DNA of 64,000 nucleotides from Bradyrhizobium hereditatis. GTDB taxonomy: Bacteria > Pseudomonadota > Alphaproteobacteria > Rhizobiales > Xanthobacteraceae. Position numbers and translations under genes: made by a program. The notes beneath the pieces were generated by a model. The model ran no database searches and was not told where the DNA came from. It worked only from the letters and a program-made list of their open reading frames with translations. This document shows, piece by piece, positions 38,990-49,156 of the stretch (the first letter of the stretch is position 1; each line of letters begins with the position of its first letter). The stretch covers positions 372,001 to 436,000 of the forward strand of contig NZ_JAGKJK010000003.1 in NCBI RefSeq assembly GCF_020329435.1, written 5' to 3'.

Positions 38990-39840
38990 CTGCAATATTG
39001 CCCCCTAAGCCGGGGGATCAGTGTCCAAAATTGCCCCCTTTAGGCTGGGCTGTTGCTGCCTGCTTTTGAATGAAAGCACGTGGTCGGGATGCTGGTCGTG
39101 GAGACGATTGCGCGGATACGGCGCGAGCACTTTATCAAGGGCAAGACGATCAAAGAGATCGGCCGTGACCTGAAGGTGTCGCGGAAACGGTCCGCAAGGT
39201 ACTGAGGTCGGGAGAGAGCTCCTTCTAGTACGAGCGGCAAGTGCAGCCGCGGCCAAAGCTGGGACAATGGGCAGTAGAGCTTGACGGCTGCTTGCGGTGA
39301 ATGCGGCCAAACCGGCTCGTGAATAGTTGACCTTGATCCGGATCTTCGAGGAGCTGCGCGGGCGTGGCTACGACGGCGGTTACGATGCCGTGCGGCGTTA
39401 CGCCCGGCGGTGGAGCAAGGAGCGCCGGGCAATCAACCGCTGCGGCCTACGTCCCGCTGAGCTTTGCGCCGTCGAAGCGTGCCAACTCGACTGGAGTCAC
39501 GAGGTGGCCTTGCTGAACGGCACCACGGTGATGGTGAAGGCCGCCCATCGCCGGCTCTGTCATAGACGCATGCTGTTCGTGCGGGCTTCTCCGCGGGAGA
39601 CGCAGGAGACGGTGTTCGACGCCCATGACCAGGCGTTCGCCCGTTCAAGGGCACCTGCAGTCGCGGCATCTACGACAGTATGAAGGCCGCGGTGGAGACG
39701 ATCTTTGGCGGCAAGGATCGCTGCTACAATCGCCGCTTGCTGCAGATGTGTAGCCACTAGCTGGTCGAGCCGGGTGCCTGCACGCTGGCCCGGGCTGGAA
39801 GAAGGGACAGAACCAGGTTCGGCTGGTTCGGGCTGGACGA
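38990..39840 (+). mobile_element. IS21-family remnant (istA)
   Basis: Two direct copies of AATTGCCCCCT-like terminal repeats stand at 38995-39040. IstA begins at 39089 (IARIRREHFIKGKTIKEIGR), shifts frame at the helix-turn-helix, and continues as LTLIRIFEELRGRGYDGGYD, CQLDWSHEVALLNGTTVMVK and RRLLQMCSH*LVEP. Several frameshifts and stops; the istA C-terminus and istB are gone. Confidence 0.8.
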
Positions 39841-40018
39841 TCGCTGAGCGACCATCCGGCCCATCGCAAGGGTCCCGCCGCCGCCGATGGTGAGCGAAGC
39901 AGGCGATCTTGGCAAAGCTGACAGCCGAGCGCGGCAGCCTAGGATTGCACTCGTTCTCAGCCTCGACGGCAAGCGGCCACATGGGCCGCTTCTCGTTTAA
40001 TGAAATTGCGGCAGGTTC
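39841..40018. other. Short spacer after IS21 remnant
   Basis: No gene recognised; leads into the first tts box. Confidence 0.4.
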
Positions 40019-40046
40019 GTCAGCTTCCCGAAAGCCAGCCCGAATA
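40019..40046 (+). promoter_or_regulatory. tts box without an intact gene
   Basis: GTCAGCTTCCCGAAAGCC followed by AGCCCGAATA matches the TtsI-binding consensus GTCAGCTTNTCGAAAGCT-N5-CC-N3-TA in nearly all positions. The 300 bases downstream hold no effector gene; the next gene has its own tts box. Confidence 0.7.
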
Positions 40047-40324
40047 CAAGACCGTTGAAGTTAGCGGCGCTTAGTTAGGATAGCGCCTGACCAGGACGGA
40101 GAAAGCGCAGCGTCACGTCGCTGCTAACCTCAATTGCAACGCGGGCGCGGTAGGCCAGCGTCGACTGCGCAACAAACGGCGGCGAGTCGCGCGTCCGCGC
40201 TGCTTCCAGTCGCTGGACTGGGTCCCCAGGCCACTGGTGCCGTCAAAATCTGTCAGCCAATGACACGAATGGCCATGATGGTGTTTTTCATGCTCGTCGG
40301 ATGGCTTGGGAGGTGGTGTGGCTC

Positions 40325-40353
40325 GTCAGCTTCTTGAAAGCTGGCCCTGATAG
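40325..40353 (+). promoter_or_regulatory. tts box of the repeat effector gene
   Basis: GTCAGCTTCTTGAAAGCT then GGCCCTGATAG. All conserved half-sites, the CC and the TA are present. It is about 35-60 bases before the gene, so the gene should be induced by TtsI, the NodD-dependent regulator of type III secretion. Confidence 0.85.
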
Positions 40354-40387
40354 TTGTGAACTTTTCGGGTGATCTGAGGAGGTGAGT

Positions 40388-42259
40388 GTGGACAAGTTCA
40401 ATGTAACAGCTTGGTCGCAGGTGTCGCAGCCAGTCGCGCAGGAGGAGCAGACGGGACAGCCCGGGCAGATGGTGGCTTTCGAACAGCAAGTGAGCCCGTT
40501 CCTGTCCGATGATCTCTGTGCGTGCTATCCTCATCTGTCTCATGAGGATCGGAGTTTGATCGAGAGTGCAATTCGTGCCGCGTTTGTGAGGGGGGACGTG
40601 GACTTGGCATCCGGGGGGCGGTACGCCAACAATCTTGCCAGCTTCGCAAATAGTCTCGGATCTAAGGGTCTATCGATGGCTGGCCTTAACACCAACGAGC
40701 TGGAGGCTGAAAGAAAGGCCGGACACAATCGCGGCGCGTATTTACCTAAAGCACTGGATCACCTTCGTAAGTTTCGTGATCCCGATGCATCTGCAGAAGC
40801 AGGGAGCTCACGGAAGCCTCGGGGTCGGTCAAAGATCAAAAATTTTCCAAATGAGCAGCTTATGGGTGGCCCTCCACCAAAACGTCGGCGACTGCTGGAT
40901 GACGAGCCCCCTCATTTGACGGTCTTGGTCGATCCAGGGGAGCTTCGCAGACCGGAAGAGCGGCTTCATGAGGAGCTTCAGCCACAGCGCCATGCTGAGC
41001 CCGGGCTGTTGCCGCTGGTTAATCCAGATCACTTCATTCTCGATCCAGTGCAAATCCCTCCAGCTGAACTTTGGCAGGTGCTAGATGAGGAACCTGCCGG
41101 GGCGCCATTCTTCAATGTCGATCCAGATCACTTCACGCTCGATCCAGTTCAATTCTCTCCAGGTGAGCTTCAGCGATTGCTGGATGATGAACCCACGCGA
41201 TTCGAACAGCAAGTGCGCCTGAGCTCACGGCAGCCTCAGAGTTCGCCCGACATCATAGATTTTCGAAATGAGCAGCTCGTCGACAGCCCTTCAGCACAAG
41301 TTCGGCGACTGCTGGATGATGGGCACGCTCAGGTGACGATCTCGGTCGATCCAGGGGAGCTTCGGGAACTGGAAGAGCAGCTTCGTGAGGAGCTTCAGCC
41401 ACAGCGCGGTGCCGAGCCCGGGCCGTTGGCGCTGATCGATCCAGAGCACTTCACCTTCGATGCAGTGCAATTCCCTCCAGCTGAACTTCGGCAGGTGCTA
41501 GATGAGGAACCCGCCGCGGCGCCATTCTTCAATGTCGATCCAGAGAATTTCACGCTCGATCCAGTTCAATTCTCTCCAAGTGAGCTTCAGCGATTGTTGG
41601 ATGATGAACCCACGCGTTTCGAACAGCAAGTGCGCCCGAGCTCACGGCAGCCTCAGAGTTCGCCCGACATCATAGATTTTCGAAATGAGCAGCTCATCGA
41701 CGGCCCTTCAGCACAAGTTCGGCGACTGCTGGATGATGAGCACGCTCAGGTGACGGTCTCGGTCGATCCAGGGGAGCTTCGGGAACTGGAAGAGCAGCTT
41801 CGTGAGGAGCTTCAGCAACAGCGCGGTGCCGAGCCCGGGCCGTTGGCGCTGATCGATCCAGAGCACCTCACCTTCGATGCAGTGCAATTCCCTCCAGCTG
41901 AGTTTCGGCAGTTGCTAGATGATGAACCCGCCGGGGCGCCATTCTTCAATGTCGATCCAGAGCACTTTACATTCGATCCAGTTCAATTGCCTCCAAGTGA
42001 GCATCGGCGATTGCTGAATGATGAACCCGTGCCTAACGAAGCGGGTCCGCTGCCACCCTTGTCGCTTTATGCACCTCCGGGCTGGCAACACGGGGACCAG
42101 TGGGCGCCGGAAGACCTCAAAGAAGGCATGCGCTTACACAACGTGCTGCCAAGTGTGCTTGAGCCAGAGAAAACTCTAACTCTCCGGGGCGTGAACTACA
42201 CGGCCACTATTGGGCCGCCAGGCCTGGAGCACGAGATTTTTCTGCGCAGGACAATTTGA
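40388..42259 (+). CDS. Repeat-containing candidate type III effector with nuclear-localisation-like motif
   Basis: About 623 residues, starting at GTG 40388 (GAGGAGG six bases upstream) or GTG 40382. A polar N-terminus precedes a 90-residue helical domain (LCACYPHLSHEDRSLIESAI ... LPKALDHLRKF). Then come about three tandem units of 140 residues (420 bases): boundaries near 40803, 41223 and 41643. Each unit holds FRNEQL, a RRLLDDE block, DPGELRELEEQL and two copies of a sub-repeat like DPEHFTLDPVQFSPSELQRL. PPPKRRRLLDD is a basic cluster resembling a monopartite NLS. A 75-residue unique C-terminus follows. The tts box marks it as a secreted effector. It recalls repeat regions of NopD/Bel2-5-like effectors but has no SUMO-protease domain. 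No family assigned. Confidence 0.85.
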   Translation: MDKFNVTAWSQVSQPVAQEEQTGQPGQMVAFEQQVSPFLSDDLCACYPHLSHEDRSLIESAIRAAFVRGDVDLASGGRYANNLASFANSLGSKGLSMAGLNTNELEAERKAGHNRGAYLPKALDHLRKFRDPDASAEAGSSRKPRGRSKIKNFPNEQLMGGPPPKRRRLLDDEPPHLTVLVDPGELRRPEERLHEELQPQRHAEPGLLPLVNPDHFILDPVQIPPAELWQVLDEEPAGAPFFNVDPDHFTLDPVQFSPGELQRLLDDEPTRFEQQVRLSSRQPQSSPDIIDFRNEQLVDSPSAQVRRLLDDGHAQVTISVDPGELRELEEQLREELQPQRGAEPGPLALIDPEHFTFDAVQFPPAELRQVLDEEPAAAPFFNVDPENFTLDPVQFSPSELQRLLDDEPTRFEQQVRPSSRQPQSSPDIIDFRNEQLIDGPSAQVRRLLDDEHAQVTVSVDPGELRELEEQLREELQQQRGAEPGPLALIDPEHLTFDAVQFPPAEFRQLLDDEPAGAPFFNVDPEHFTFDPVQLPPSEHRRLLNDEPVPNEAGPLPPLSLYAPPGWQHGDQWAPEDLKEGMRLHNVLPSVLEPEKTLTLRGVNYTATIGPPGLEHEIFLRRTI

Positions 42260-42339
42260 TCAGTTTTGCCTGGCATAGCCTGCAGTCCTTCTCCGGGGCA
42301 GAACTTGGCGGCCCCGTGCGTTACATAACCCAAGCCTGG

Positions 42340-42942
42340 GAGCGAGGTGGTCAGCTTTGCTGATGCAAGGGCTCGTGAAAGCAGGCCCGGCGCGCCCTCT
42401 CGTCGAGCAGGGTGTCAAGCTGGTCGCGGATGCGGGGAGCTGCAATCGCGCCAGCATGGCCTCGAGCCGATCGATCGGTGCTTCGGTTGTCTTCTTTGCG
42501 AGCACCATCAGAAGCTCCCTGCAATAGCTGCTTTGTATTCGGCAAGAGGACCCAACAACCGATAGCGGTGGAGACCCACGGCAGCGTAGCTGCCGTAACC
42601 GCCGGTCCGCAGACCGTGCCATTGCGCCCGGCAACACCGTCGAGGTGGGTGGAATCGATGATCCGCAGCCGACGAATTTCCGGTTGTGGACGCAAGCTCG
42701 CTTATGCCATGGAGGATGCGCACCTTGCCGCCCGCAACCGTCACCACCACGCACTCGCCGATCAGCCGCCACGGCACCGAGTAGCTGTTCGTCTCGACGG
42801 CGCAATCGTTGCCGACCACGCGGGTCAGTTCTCGCAACGATCCGAACGACGGCGGCGCGCCGAGCGGCTTGAACCGGTGTGCCTCTTCACGCGCAAAAGC
42901 GAGTGATCGGCGTCTCGCCTGTCGCTCTGCGCATTGCTTCAC
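42340..42942 (-). mobile_element. IS21-family remnant (istA 3' end and istB 5' end)
   Basis: The minus frame carries the IstA C-terminus (VVGNDCAVETNSYSVPWRLI, then GECVVVTVAGGKVRILHG and LLGPLAEYKAAIAGSF) and, overlapping, the IstB start (MVLAKKTTEAPIDRLEAMLA, IRDQLDTLLDERARR). Both are interrupted. Orientation is opposite to the copy at 38990. Confidence 0.75.
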
Positions 42943-42945
42943 CTA

Positions 42946-44517
42946 AGGATGTTTGAGGGATGTAGCCCCGACTTGTCGGCCGGTTCGAGGTTGGCTCATT
43001 GCTCGCAGGATCGGAGGGACCGGGCACGTCGCGGAGTGCCCATCACACGCAGCGGCGGCCCCAGTCCGGGGATCTCGGTCAGACGGGGCTCGGCGGATCG
43101 AGCATTGATGGCATTCTCATGCGATTTGTATGACTTGCGCATACGCAGATGGATGATGCGCTGCTCCCCTTAGATGCACCACATTGCCGAGCCCCTTCGC
43201 GACGCTGCTGCGCTTCGGGTGCGATTTCGCGCACCGAAACTTCCGCCACAAGAACGGCAAAACGCGCCTGCCCGCGGTTTGGAATCAACGAATGGCCGTC
43301 GCCAGAATTCAGGCGGCGGCGAATTCTACCGTTCTTCGAACGGACGTTGATCCCTCAAATCCGGCACGCCGGCCGCACGCATTCCTCAAGATTCTCATCG
43401 CAGCCTCCACATCCCCCTTCGCCGACAAAAAGTGCCATGGCTCGGCTCCATGGCCGCAAGGTAGACCGTCGCGGTCCGTCTCCTCCACCGCCGTTCCAGC
43501 CGGAAGCGGTGCGGCCGCCTCCTCCGGCGCCTTGCGCGCTCTCAGAAGGCCGAGCTTGGCGCGTCCTGGAAACGATGGAGAAATGTATGAGACTATTGCC
43601 CCTGACTGAACCTTGCGCGATGAGGCGCATCGAACTCGGTGATCTCGCGGGGCGGATCACGAATGCACTCGCAGACCTGACGCCGGAATTTGAATCCTGC
43701 ACGAACGCCAGAATCAATTTGCGCAATATCCGGCGTTTGCTCGCGCAGAAGCATCCAGGTCCCATGCGGATTTCCTATGCCTTGTCGCTCGAGGATCTCA
43801 CCTGCGCCGGCGGCCGCATCATAGCCGGCTGCGCGGCGCTCTCCTGAAATCTCTCACGATGTCATCCGCCAAAGCCTCCGCCCCCATATGGCCGAGACCG
43901 GCCTTGTTCACATCATGGCCGCCATAGCCTGTTGTCGCGGTTCTCGCAGAAAAAGCGGGATTCGATGGCGTGTGGGCTTCCGCTGCGACTGGAGATCGAA
44001 GAGCGCCCCCGCGGCACTTTTGCCGGCTCGCGTGTCCACTTGCGAGAAGAGCGACCGCCTCGGCGATGGTGCTGCGCTTAAGACGCGGTCTTCAATTAGA
44101 AGAGGCCATTGGCGTGCAGTGAAGTTTCGTTCCTGATCCTACGAATCGCACGGCCTCGAGAACAGGAAGCCGTTTTCCTGCGTGGGCTGCGCCCGATCAG
44201 CAGAAATTCGGCTTCGATCATCGAATATGTAAGCTTCCTATCTTTGCGATGGGATTAGCGTGAAAGCCTTCCCGGAATGTGCCGGAGCAAAAGATGGCCG
44301 CGCACGGTGGTGAAGTGCGGCATTGCACGCGAAGAAGCGTAATGCGCGGCTAAGGGAAAGAGCCAGTTCGGGGGCGCTCTACAACGCTGGAGTGAACCAG
44401 CAGGTTCACTTTGCAGATGCTAACAGGGTTGTCCCAGCCATCCAGTTAGACGATTCAGTTGTAACAAGGGCGCGATTGGGTTAATCATCCTGAGAGCGCA
44501 TTTTCGCCGGACTAGAC
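42946..44517. other. Decayed stretch, no gene recognised
   Basis: About 1.6 kb. A plus frame ending at 43847 has a plausible last part (from Met 43575: LLPLTEPCAMRRIELGDLAG ... RINLRNIRRLLAQ) that may be a small hypothetical gene or fragment. Other frames look random. Confidence 0.35.
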
Positions 44518-44595
44518 TTGTCAGTTGCACAGAGCCATTTTGGACTTCAATTTTTGGAAGCCTACTCCAGCAACAATTTCGTGCAGGGGCATAGC

Positions 44596-44829
44596 ATGAC
44601 GATTGTCGAGGAATTTCACCAATCCCGACCGTACGGACTGACGTCCAAGGAAACTCAATGTCTTGAATGGTGCAAGGAGGGAAAGACCAATTGGGAGATC
44701 GGAGAGATACTGTCGATTTCAGAGAAGACCGTCGAGTTTCATCTGGGTAATGCAATGAGGAAGCTCGGCGCTGGTAACCGGATTTCGGCGGTGATAGCCG
44801 GTATAAAGTGCGGCCTGATCGGGCTTTGA
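44596..44829 (+). CDS. LuxR-type HTH domain protein lacking sensor domain
   Basis: A 77-residue protein consisting only of a LuxR C-terminal helix-turn-helix: LTSKETQCLEWCKEGKTNWE and SEKTVEFHLGNAMRKLGAGN carry the conserved Glu, the TVxxH and KL positions. ATG 44596 has AGGGG upstream; the frame is open back to 44518, but no autoinducer-binding domain is present. Either a 5'-truncated quorum-sensing regulator or a small stand-alone DNA-binding protein (GerE-like). Confidence 0.65.
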   Translation: MTIVEEFHQSRPYGLTSKETQCLEWCKEGKTNWEIGEILSISEKTVEFHLGNAMRKLGAGNRISAVIAGIKCGLIGL

Positions 44830-45755
44830 AGAACCAGCAAAGGGCGTGGACGGTCCCGCTGGCAAATTAGCGCGCAACGCTTGAGCGCAACCCTCGAGCG
44901 CGCATGGGCGTTCGGACGCCTGAACTCGACATTATCGACTGCTTGGCTCAGAGCGAACATGAACTGGTTGTTCGTTGGTGCTGCAAGTATTCGGCCGTTT
45001 ACCCTTCAGATCGTGACGGCGAAGTTCACAGGCATGACACGTTGACGTGGATTGCTCAGGCAGGCCGGCGCCGGTCAAATCTAGCGTTCGATGCGCACAA
45101 GTGCTCAGTTGCTAGCGACTGCGGCTGCCGAAACCAAGTTTCCTGATCGCGAAGGTCAGCTGTGCGGCGGAGTTGCGACCACAGTTCTGTCGGCTCAAGA
45201 CCGTCCACCCGGCAAGAGAGGAGCGGCTCTCGTCGTCACGAGACAGTTAGCGAACTCGCTTCAAGGAGTTCGCCGTGCGAATCCATTCCTGTCGGCGCGA
45301 GCAGGTAGCCTGCACCATTTCGCCAGACCGCTCGTGATGGCAAACGAATGGTCAGAATGCCGCCGGAAAGATCTCGCTTTCGCGAGTCGATCAATACCTC
45401 TCCTAGTTGATGCGGTTGAGAGGCGCGGCCCGCTGCTCGCTCGCCCCTCCCGCCCAATAGCGGTGCACGACATCGAAATAGAACGAGAATTCCCCCTCGA
45501 TCCTTGCCGTTGGCGTCGTCCTTTTCACCCATCGCTTCAGGCCTTTTATCGCCATTCCACTCCAAGCCCCAAAAATGCAAGAAAACAAATAATTAACGAT
45601 TTACTAACATTGATCCTTCACTGTAATGTGCAGGATATTGGCCGTACCGGACGGGTTGCGCCGGCCTCCAGCCGCGTTTATTTCGATGCGGCCTGCCTTG
45701 GACGGGCTGTCTCTTTGCGATTCGAGCGGTTAAAGTCGCGTATTCGGAGCGAATC
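44830..45755. other. No gene recognised
   Basis: About 920 bases with only short frames on both strands. It separates the graveyard from the protease/NTPase island; the last 150 bases hold the presumed promoter of the small gene at 45756. Confidence 0.45.
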
Positions 45756-45926
45756 ATGACTTTCAAGAGCATTAAATCGGGCCAGTCGCGCGATTCCAAC
45801 ACCTCCGCATTCGACAGCACGCCGGTCAAGCCGCCCAAGCTCAGCGAACGAGCCGCACAGCAGGTGCAGCGGATTCAACGCTGGGAGGACGACTCCGCCA
45901 GGAAGTCCGTTCATCTGGAAGATTGA
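45756..45926 (+). CDS. Small 56-residue charged protein, convergent with the STAND gene
   Basis: ATG with CGGAG nine bases upstream; MTFKSIKSGQSRDSNTSAFD ... AAQQVQRIQRWEDDSARKS. The last 16 bases overlap the end of the STAND NTPase gene on the other strand. Composition is protein-like (helical, charged C-terminal half). No family recognised. Confidence 0.5.
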   Translation: MTFKSIKSGQSRDSNTSAFDSTPVKPPKLSERAAQQVQRIQRWEDDSARKSVHLED

Positions 45927-48900
45927 TTTTTCGGCTTTCTCGACGGCGGTTCGCCTCCGGGGCCCTGCGGCCACCAGCAGCATTCGCCTTCTCCCGCGAG
46001 CGCCCTGTCCCATGAGGCCAGTGCGGATCTTACGCGCATGATCTTCTGCGGGTTCACGGCGACTGGCACCGCAGCACTCAGGATTCCCATTAGGACGCGC
46101 GCCTTATCCGCGAATTCGACCAGAAACAGAAACGCACTTTTGGGATCCTGGGCTGCCTGCGAAGCGAACCAGTTCGGAGCGAATTCCCTGGGTTTGACCG
46201 AGAACAAGCTTTGGATGCTACCCATGTATGTTCTCACCCGATCCACGTAGTCCTGATCGCTGTGGCCTGCTGCCCCGGCACCAAGCGCTTCAACGAGTGC
46301 TTCCCGCGCCGGCCGGTGCAGTTCGGGTGTTTGACCACGCAACAGGAGAGCTTCGAGATTCGGATCGGAAGAGGCGTGCTTTCCAACGCGGACCGTGGCT
46401 TTCGTACTGCCGAACGAAAGTTTGAGAAATTCGTCGCTTCCGCGACCGTCGAGCCGGTCTATCGACATCTGAACAGATTTGAGAGCGCTGGCGGTCGGGG
46501 CATGTGACTGAGAGCGGAATACGGTTTGGGCGCCGATGCGTATGATATCCTGATTGGCCGCACCGATCCGTTCGGCGAAATCGCGCTGAAGCGTCACAAC
46601 AGATGCCAGATCGACGGTCCACTCCAACAGGCGCGATCCCCAACGCCCGCGTTGGAGATGGAGGCGAGTGATGGAGGCGAAGGATGAGGACGCCGTGAAC
46701 ACGGCGCGAGGCAGGATCTCGCTTTCGGACAGGCCCTCGACGATGGCAGTCAGGGAGACCAGATCGTCGTATGGGCTCGATCTAGAGTTCGTTGTGTGAA
46801 TTCTGCGCAGCACTCTTATCAAATTGCCGAAGGCGGGCTTCGCACCGACGAATCCATCGGGGTAGGACATCAACGCAAGCGCCGTGGTCCAGTAAACCCG
46901 CCGGTCTAATTCAGTGGAGCGGATGTCTCTTGCCCCTTCCTGGGGCACGGCCGAGTTCAACTCGTGTGCGATTGATTGAATGTCGGCCTCACCTGCGTTC
47001 CACTCCGCGCTTTCGGCCAATGCCCTGAGAACAAACGTGGGGGGCCGCCCGGGGGAGCCGACCCGCCTTCTTCGCCAAAGATCTAAAGCGACGGCCGGAT
47101 CGCCGGTTTCCGTGAGCCGGTCTCCTTCACCTGGGCGACCGGGATCGCCGGCGATAAAGCTTTCCCAAAGATCGTCCGGCAGTTCTTTCAACGCCTGTTC
47201 GGTCGAGATCGAGTTGCGGATCACGGCCTTCCTGCCGCGGCTTGTGCCGCTTTCGAAATCGAGCACGCCAACGAAGGTGCGCGCGATATCCGGATAGTCA
47301 TTGAGATGCCGTCGTAAAAAGGGTCCCGTTCCGGAGAAATTATATCCTTCCAGAAGCGCTAGATCGTCTTTGGTATCGACGCGCATAAGAAGATGGTAGG
47401 CCAGCGCCGCTCTGTCGGCGACCATTCTTGACTTTGCGTGATGAAGCATCGCCGCCAGGCGAACGCGCTTGATTTCGGCTCCCCGCTCCCGATCGGCCGA
47501 CATCAATCTTAGCATCAACCGTCTGACGTCGGGTCTCTGCACCAGGGCTCCTTTTTCAAGATGCACTAGCCAGGACGCGGAAGCGAGTTCGTCAAATATC
47601 TTCCTTGCCCTTTTCTCCGACATGCGCGCCTCGCCCTTGAGCGGTCCGAGCACTCGCCGGATCAGCACAGGCGTGAGTTGCGGCAATACCAAGCCCGGGT
47701 GGGCGTACGATCGAGCGTCCTCAGACTTCAAGTGCTTCAAGAAGCGGTCGTAGAGCACTGCTTGCAGAAGCTCCTGAGGTATCACGTTCGACTTGACGTC
47801 TTCGGCGATGGCTTGCACCTGGCCGATGCCCTCCCCCATCTTGACGAGCTTGCGGATCAGCGAGAGCACTAGAGGGTTTCCCCCAAGCGCCTTGTGCAAC
47901 GAAAGCGCGACGTGCGTCGGAATGCCGGCCACCGCGAGCATTTTGCAGGCGTCTGCTTCTGATAATTCGTCAAGATACATGACCATAGGTCTGCGCCAAC
48001 CTAAGATCTTGTCGAGATTGCGCGACCTCGGATCACTTCGCCCGGCGACCACCAGGCGCACCGCGTAAGCGCCGGCAATGCTGATCAATCGATCCACCCA
48101 ATGCCGCAGCCCGCGGAGCGTCGCATCGCCGGCAGCTTCCACATTTTCGAAAGTATCGAGAACGATGAGAAGAACGCGCCGCTCCATCTTCAGTCTCGCC
48201 AGAGACTTGGCGAGAAGCAGCATTCCGTCCCGAGAACTTCTCTCGTGTGAACCGTAGGCAGGATCAACCAGACGTCTATGAAGTAGGCCTCGCAACTCCT
48301 CCCGCTTAGACTTGAGGTCAGCATCCATTTCCTGATCGATGGTGCCGACCTGACGCAGGAGCTCCATTGTCAGCGTCAGCGTATCTACCACTGACAGATC
48401 GCCACGATCGAAGTCCAGGTGCACCGGCACAATGCGCAAATCGCGCTCGCGCATGACACGCGACAGGAGCGCCGCAATCAAGGTAGATTTGCCGATGCCA
48501 CCGGTGCCCCACAGCAAGGCGGTGGCAGCCTTGTACTTGCGGTGGTCCGACGTGATGAATTGAAGCAAGCTTGCGAGCTCTGCGTCGCGTCCGATGAACC
48601 CCTCGTTGACGAAGCGGTCAAACTCCTCAATGCGTGTCCGCAATGCAAGGTGACGCCTTATCTCCGCTCCTGTCGGAAGGCTCGTGGTCAGGTCGACCAC
48701 TGCCGGCTCGATCGCGATCAGCGCACGAAGCTCGTCCGAGGTCAGGAGATCGAGCGAGAAAGGCCCGCCGAAGACCCTGGCGAGCGCTTTGGTCATCTCG
48801 TCGGGTTCGCTAATTGTCTGCAGCGCAGATGCAACTATGTCGGGCCCCTGACTTGCGAGTTGCGCGCGCCTGGCGGCATCCGAGAGGAGCCACAGCCCCT

Positions 48901-49156
48901 GTTCGTTGCCGGCGCCCGCGTCGCATTCTTCCGCGACCACATCGAGCACCTCGCCCCAACGTGCCCTTTCGATCTTAAGCTCTGAAAGCAACAGCGCAGG
49001 GTCGCATCTGCCCCGCAGCGCCAGCGCAAAGCGCAAGCGGTCTGCATCGGGCAAGAGCGAGGACGAGATCGTCGGGGCAGCCGGAGCGAAGGCGCTCTCC
49101 ATCAGGCGCTCGAAGGATCCGTCCAGGAGGGCGCGCTGGAAGGCGGTCGAGGTCAT
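45911..49156 (-). CDS. STAND-type P-loop NTPase, 1081 residues
   Basis: A large signal-transduction ATPase. Residues 1-160 form a helical N-terminal region, possibly an effector-associated adaptor. The NTPase core has Walker A GTGGIGKST (217-225), Walker B LLIVLDTFEN (329-338) and the winged-helix GNPLVLSL motif (426-433) typical of AP-ATPase/NACHT-like STAND proteins. The C-terminal 550 residues are helical with no recognised effector or repeat family, and are presumably the sensor. Its ATG overlaps the stop of the protease-NTPase gene (ATGA), so it is translationally coupled as third gene of the operon. Role in biological conflict (defence) is inference from architecture and partners. Confidence 0.85.
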   Translation of the reverse strand: MTSTAFQRALLDGSFERLMESAFAPAAPTISSSLLPDADRLRFALALRGRCDPALLLSELKIERARWGEVLDVVAEECDAGAGNEQGLWLLSDAARRAQLASQGPDIVASALQTISEPDEMTKALARVFGGPFSLDLLTSDELRALIAIEPAVVDLTTSLPTGAEIRRHLALRTRIEEFDRFVNEGFIGRDAELASLLQFITSDHRKYKAATALLWGTGGIGKSTLIAALLSRVMRERDLRIVPVHLDFDRGDLSVVDTLTLTMELLRQVGTIDQEMDADLKSKREELRGLLHRRLVDPAYGSHERSSRDGMLLLAKSLARLKMERRVLLIVLDTFENVEAAGDATLRGLRHWVDRLISIAGAYAVRLVVAGRSDPRSRNLDKILGWRRPMVMYLDELSEADACKMLAVAGIPTHVALSLHKALGGNPLVLSLIRKLVKMGEGIGQVQAIAEDVKSNVIPQELLQAVLYDRFLKHLKSEDARSYAHPGLVLPQLTPVLIRRVLGPLKGEARMSEKRARKIFDELASASWLVHLEKGALVQRPDVRRLMLRLMSADRERGAEIKRVRLAAMLHHAKSRMVADRAALAYHLLMRVDTKDDLALLEGYNFSGTGPFLRRHLNDYPDIARTFVGVLDFESGTSRGRKAVIRNSISTEQALKELPDDLWESFIAGDPGRPGEGDRLTETGDPAVALDLWRRRRVGSPGRPPTFVLRALAESAEWNAGEADIQSIAHELNSAVPQEGARDIRSTELDRRVYWTTALALMSYPDGFVGAKPAFGNLIRVLRRIHTTNSRSSPYDDLVSLTAIVEGLSESEILPRAVFTASSSFASITRLHLQRGRWGSRLLEWTVDLASVVTLQRDFAERIGAANQDIIRIGAQTVFRSQSHAPTASALKSVQMSIDRLDGRGSDEFLKLSFGSTKATVRVGKHASSDPNLEALLLRGQTPELHRPAREALVEALGAGAAGHSDQDYVDRVRTYMGSIQSLFSVKPREFAPNWFASQAAQDPKSAFLFLVEFADKARVLMGILSAAVPVAVNPQKIMRVRSALASWDRALAGEGECCWWPQGPGGEPPSRKPKNQSSR

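Noticed and set aside
40803..42050. Tandem repeats as a possible non-coding satellite or CRISPR
   Set aside because: The 420-base period is a multiple of three and the repeats keep one open frame; they are protein repeats.
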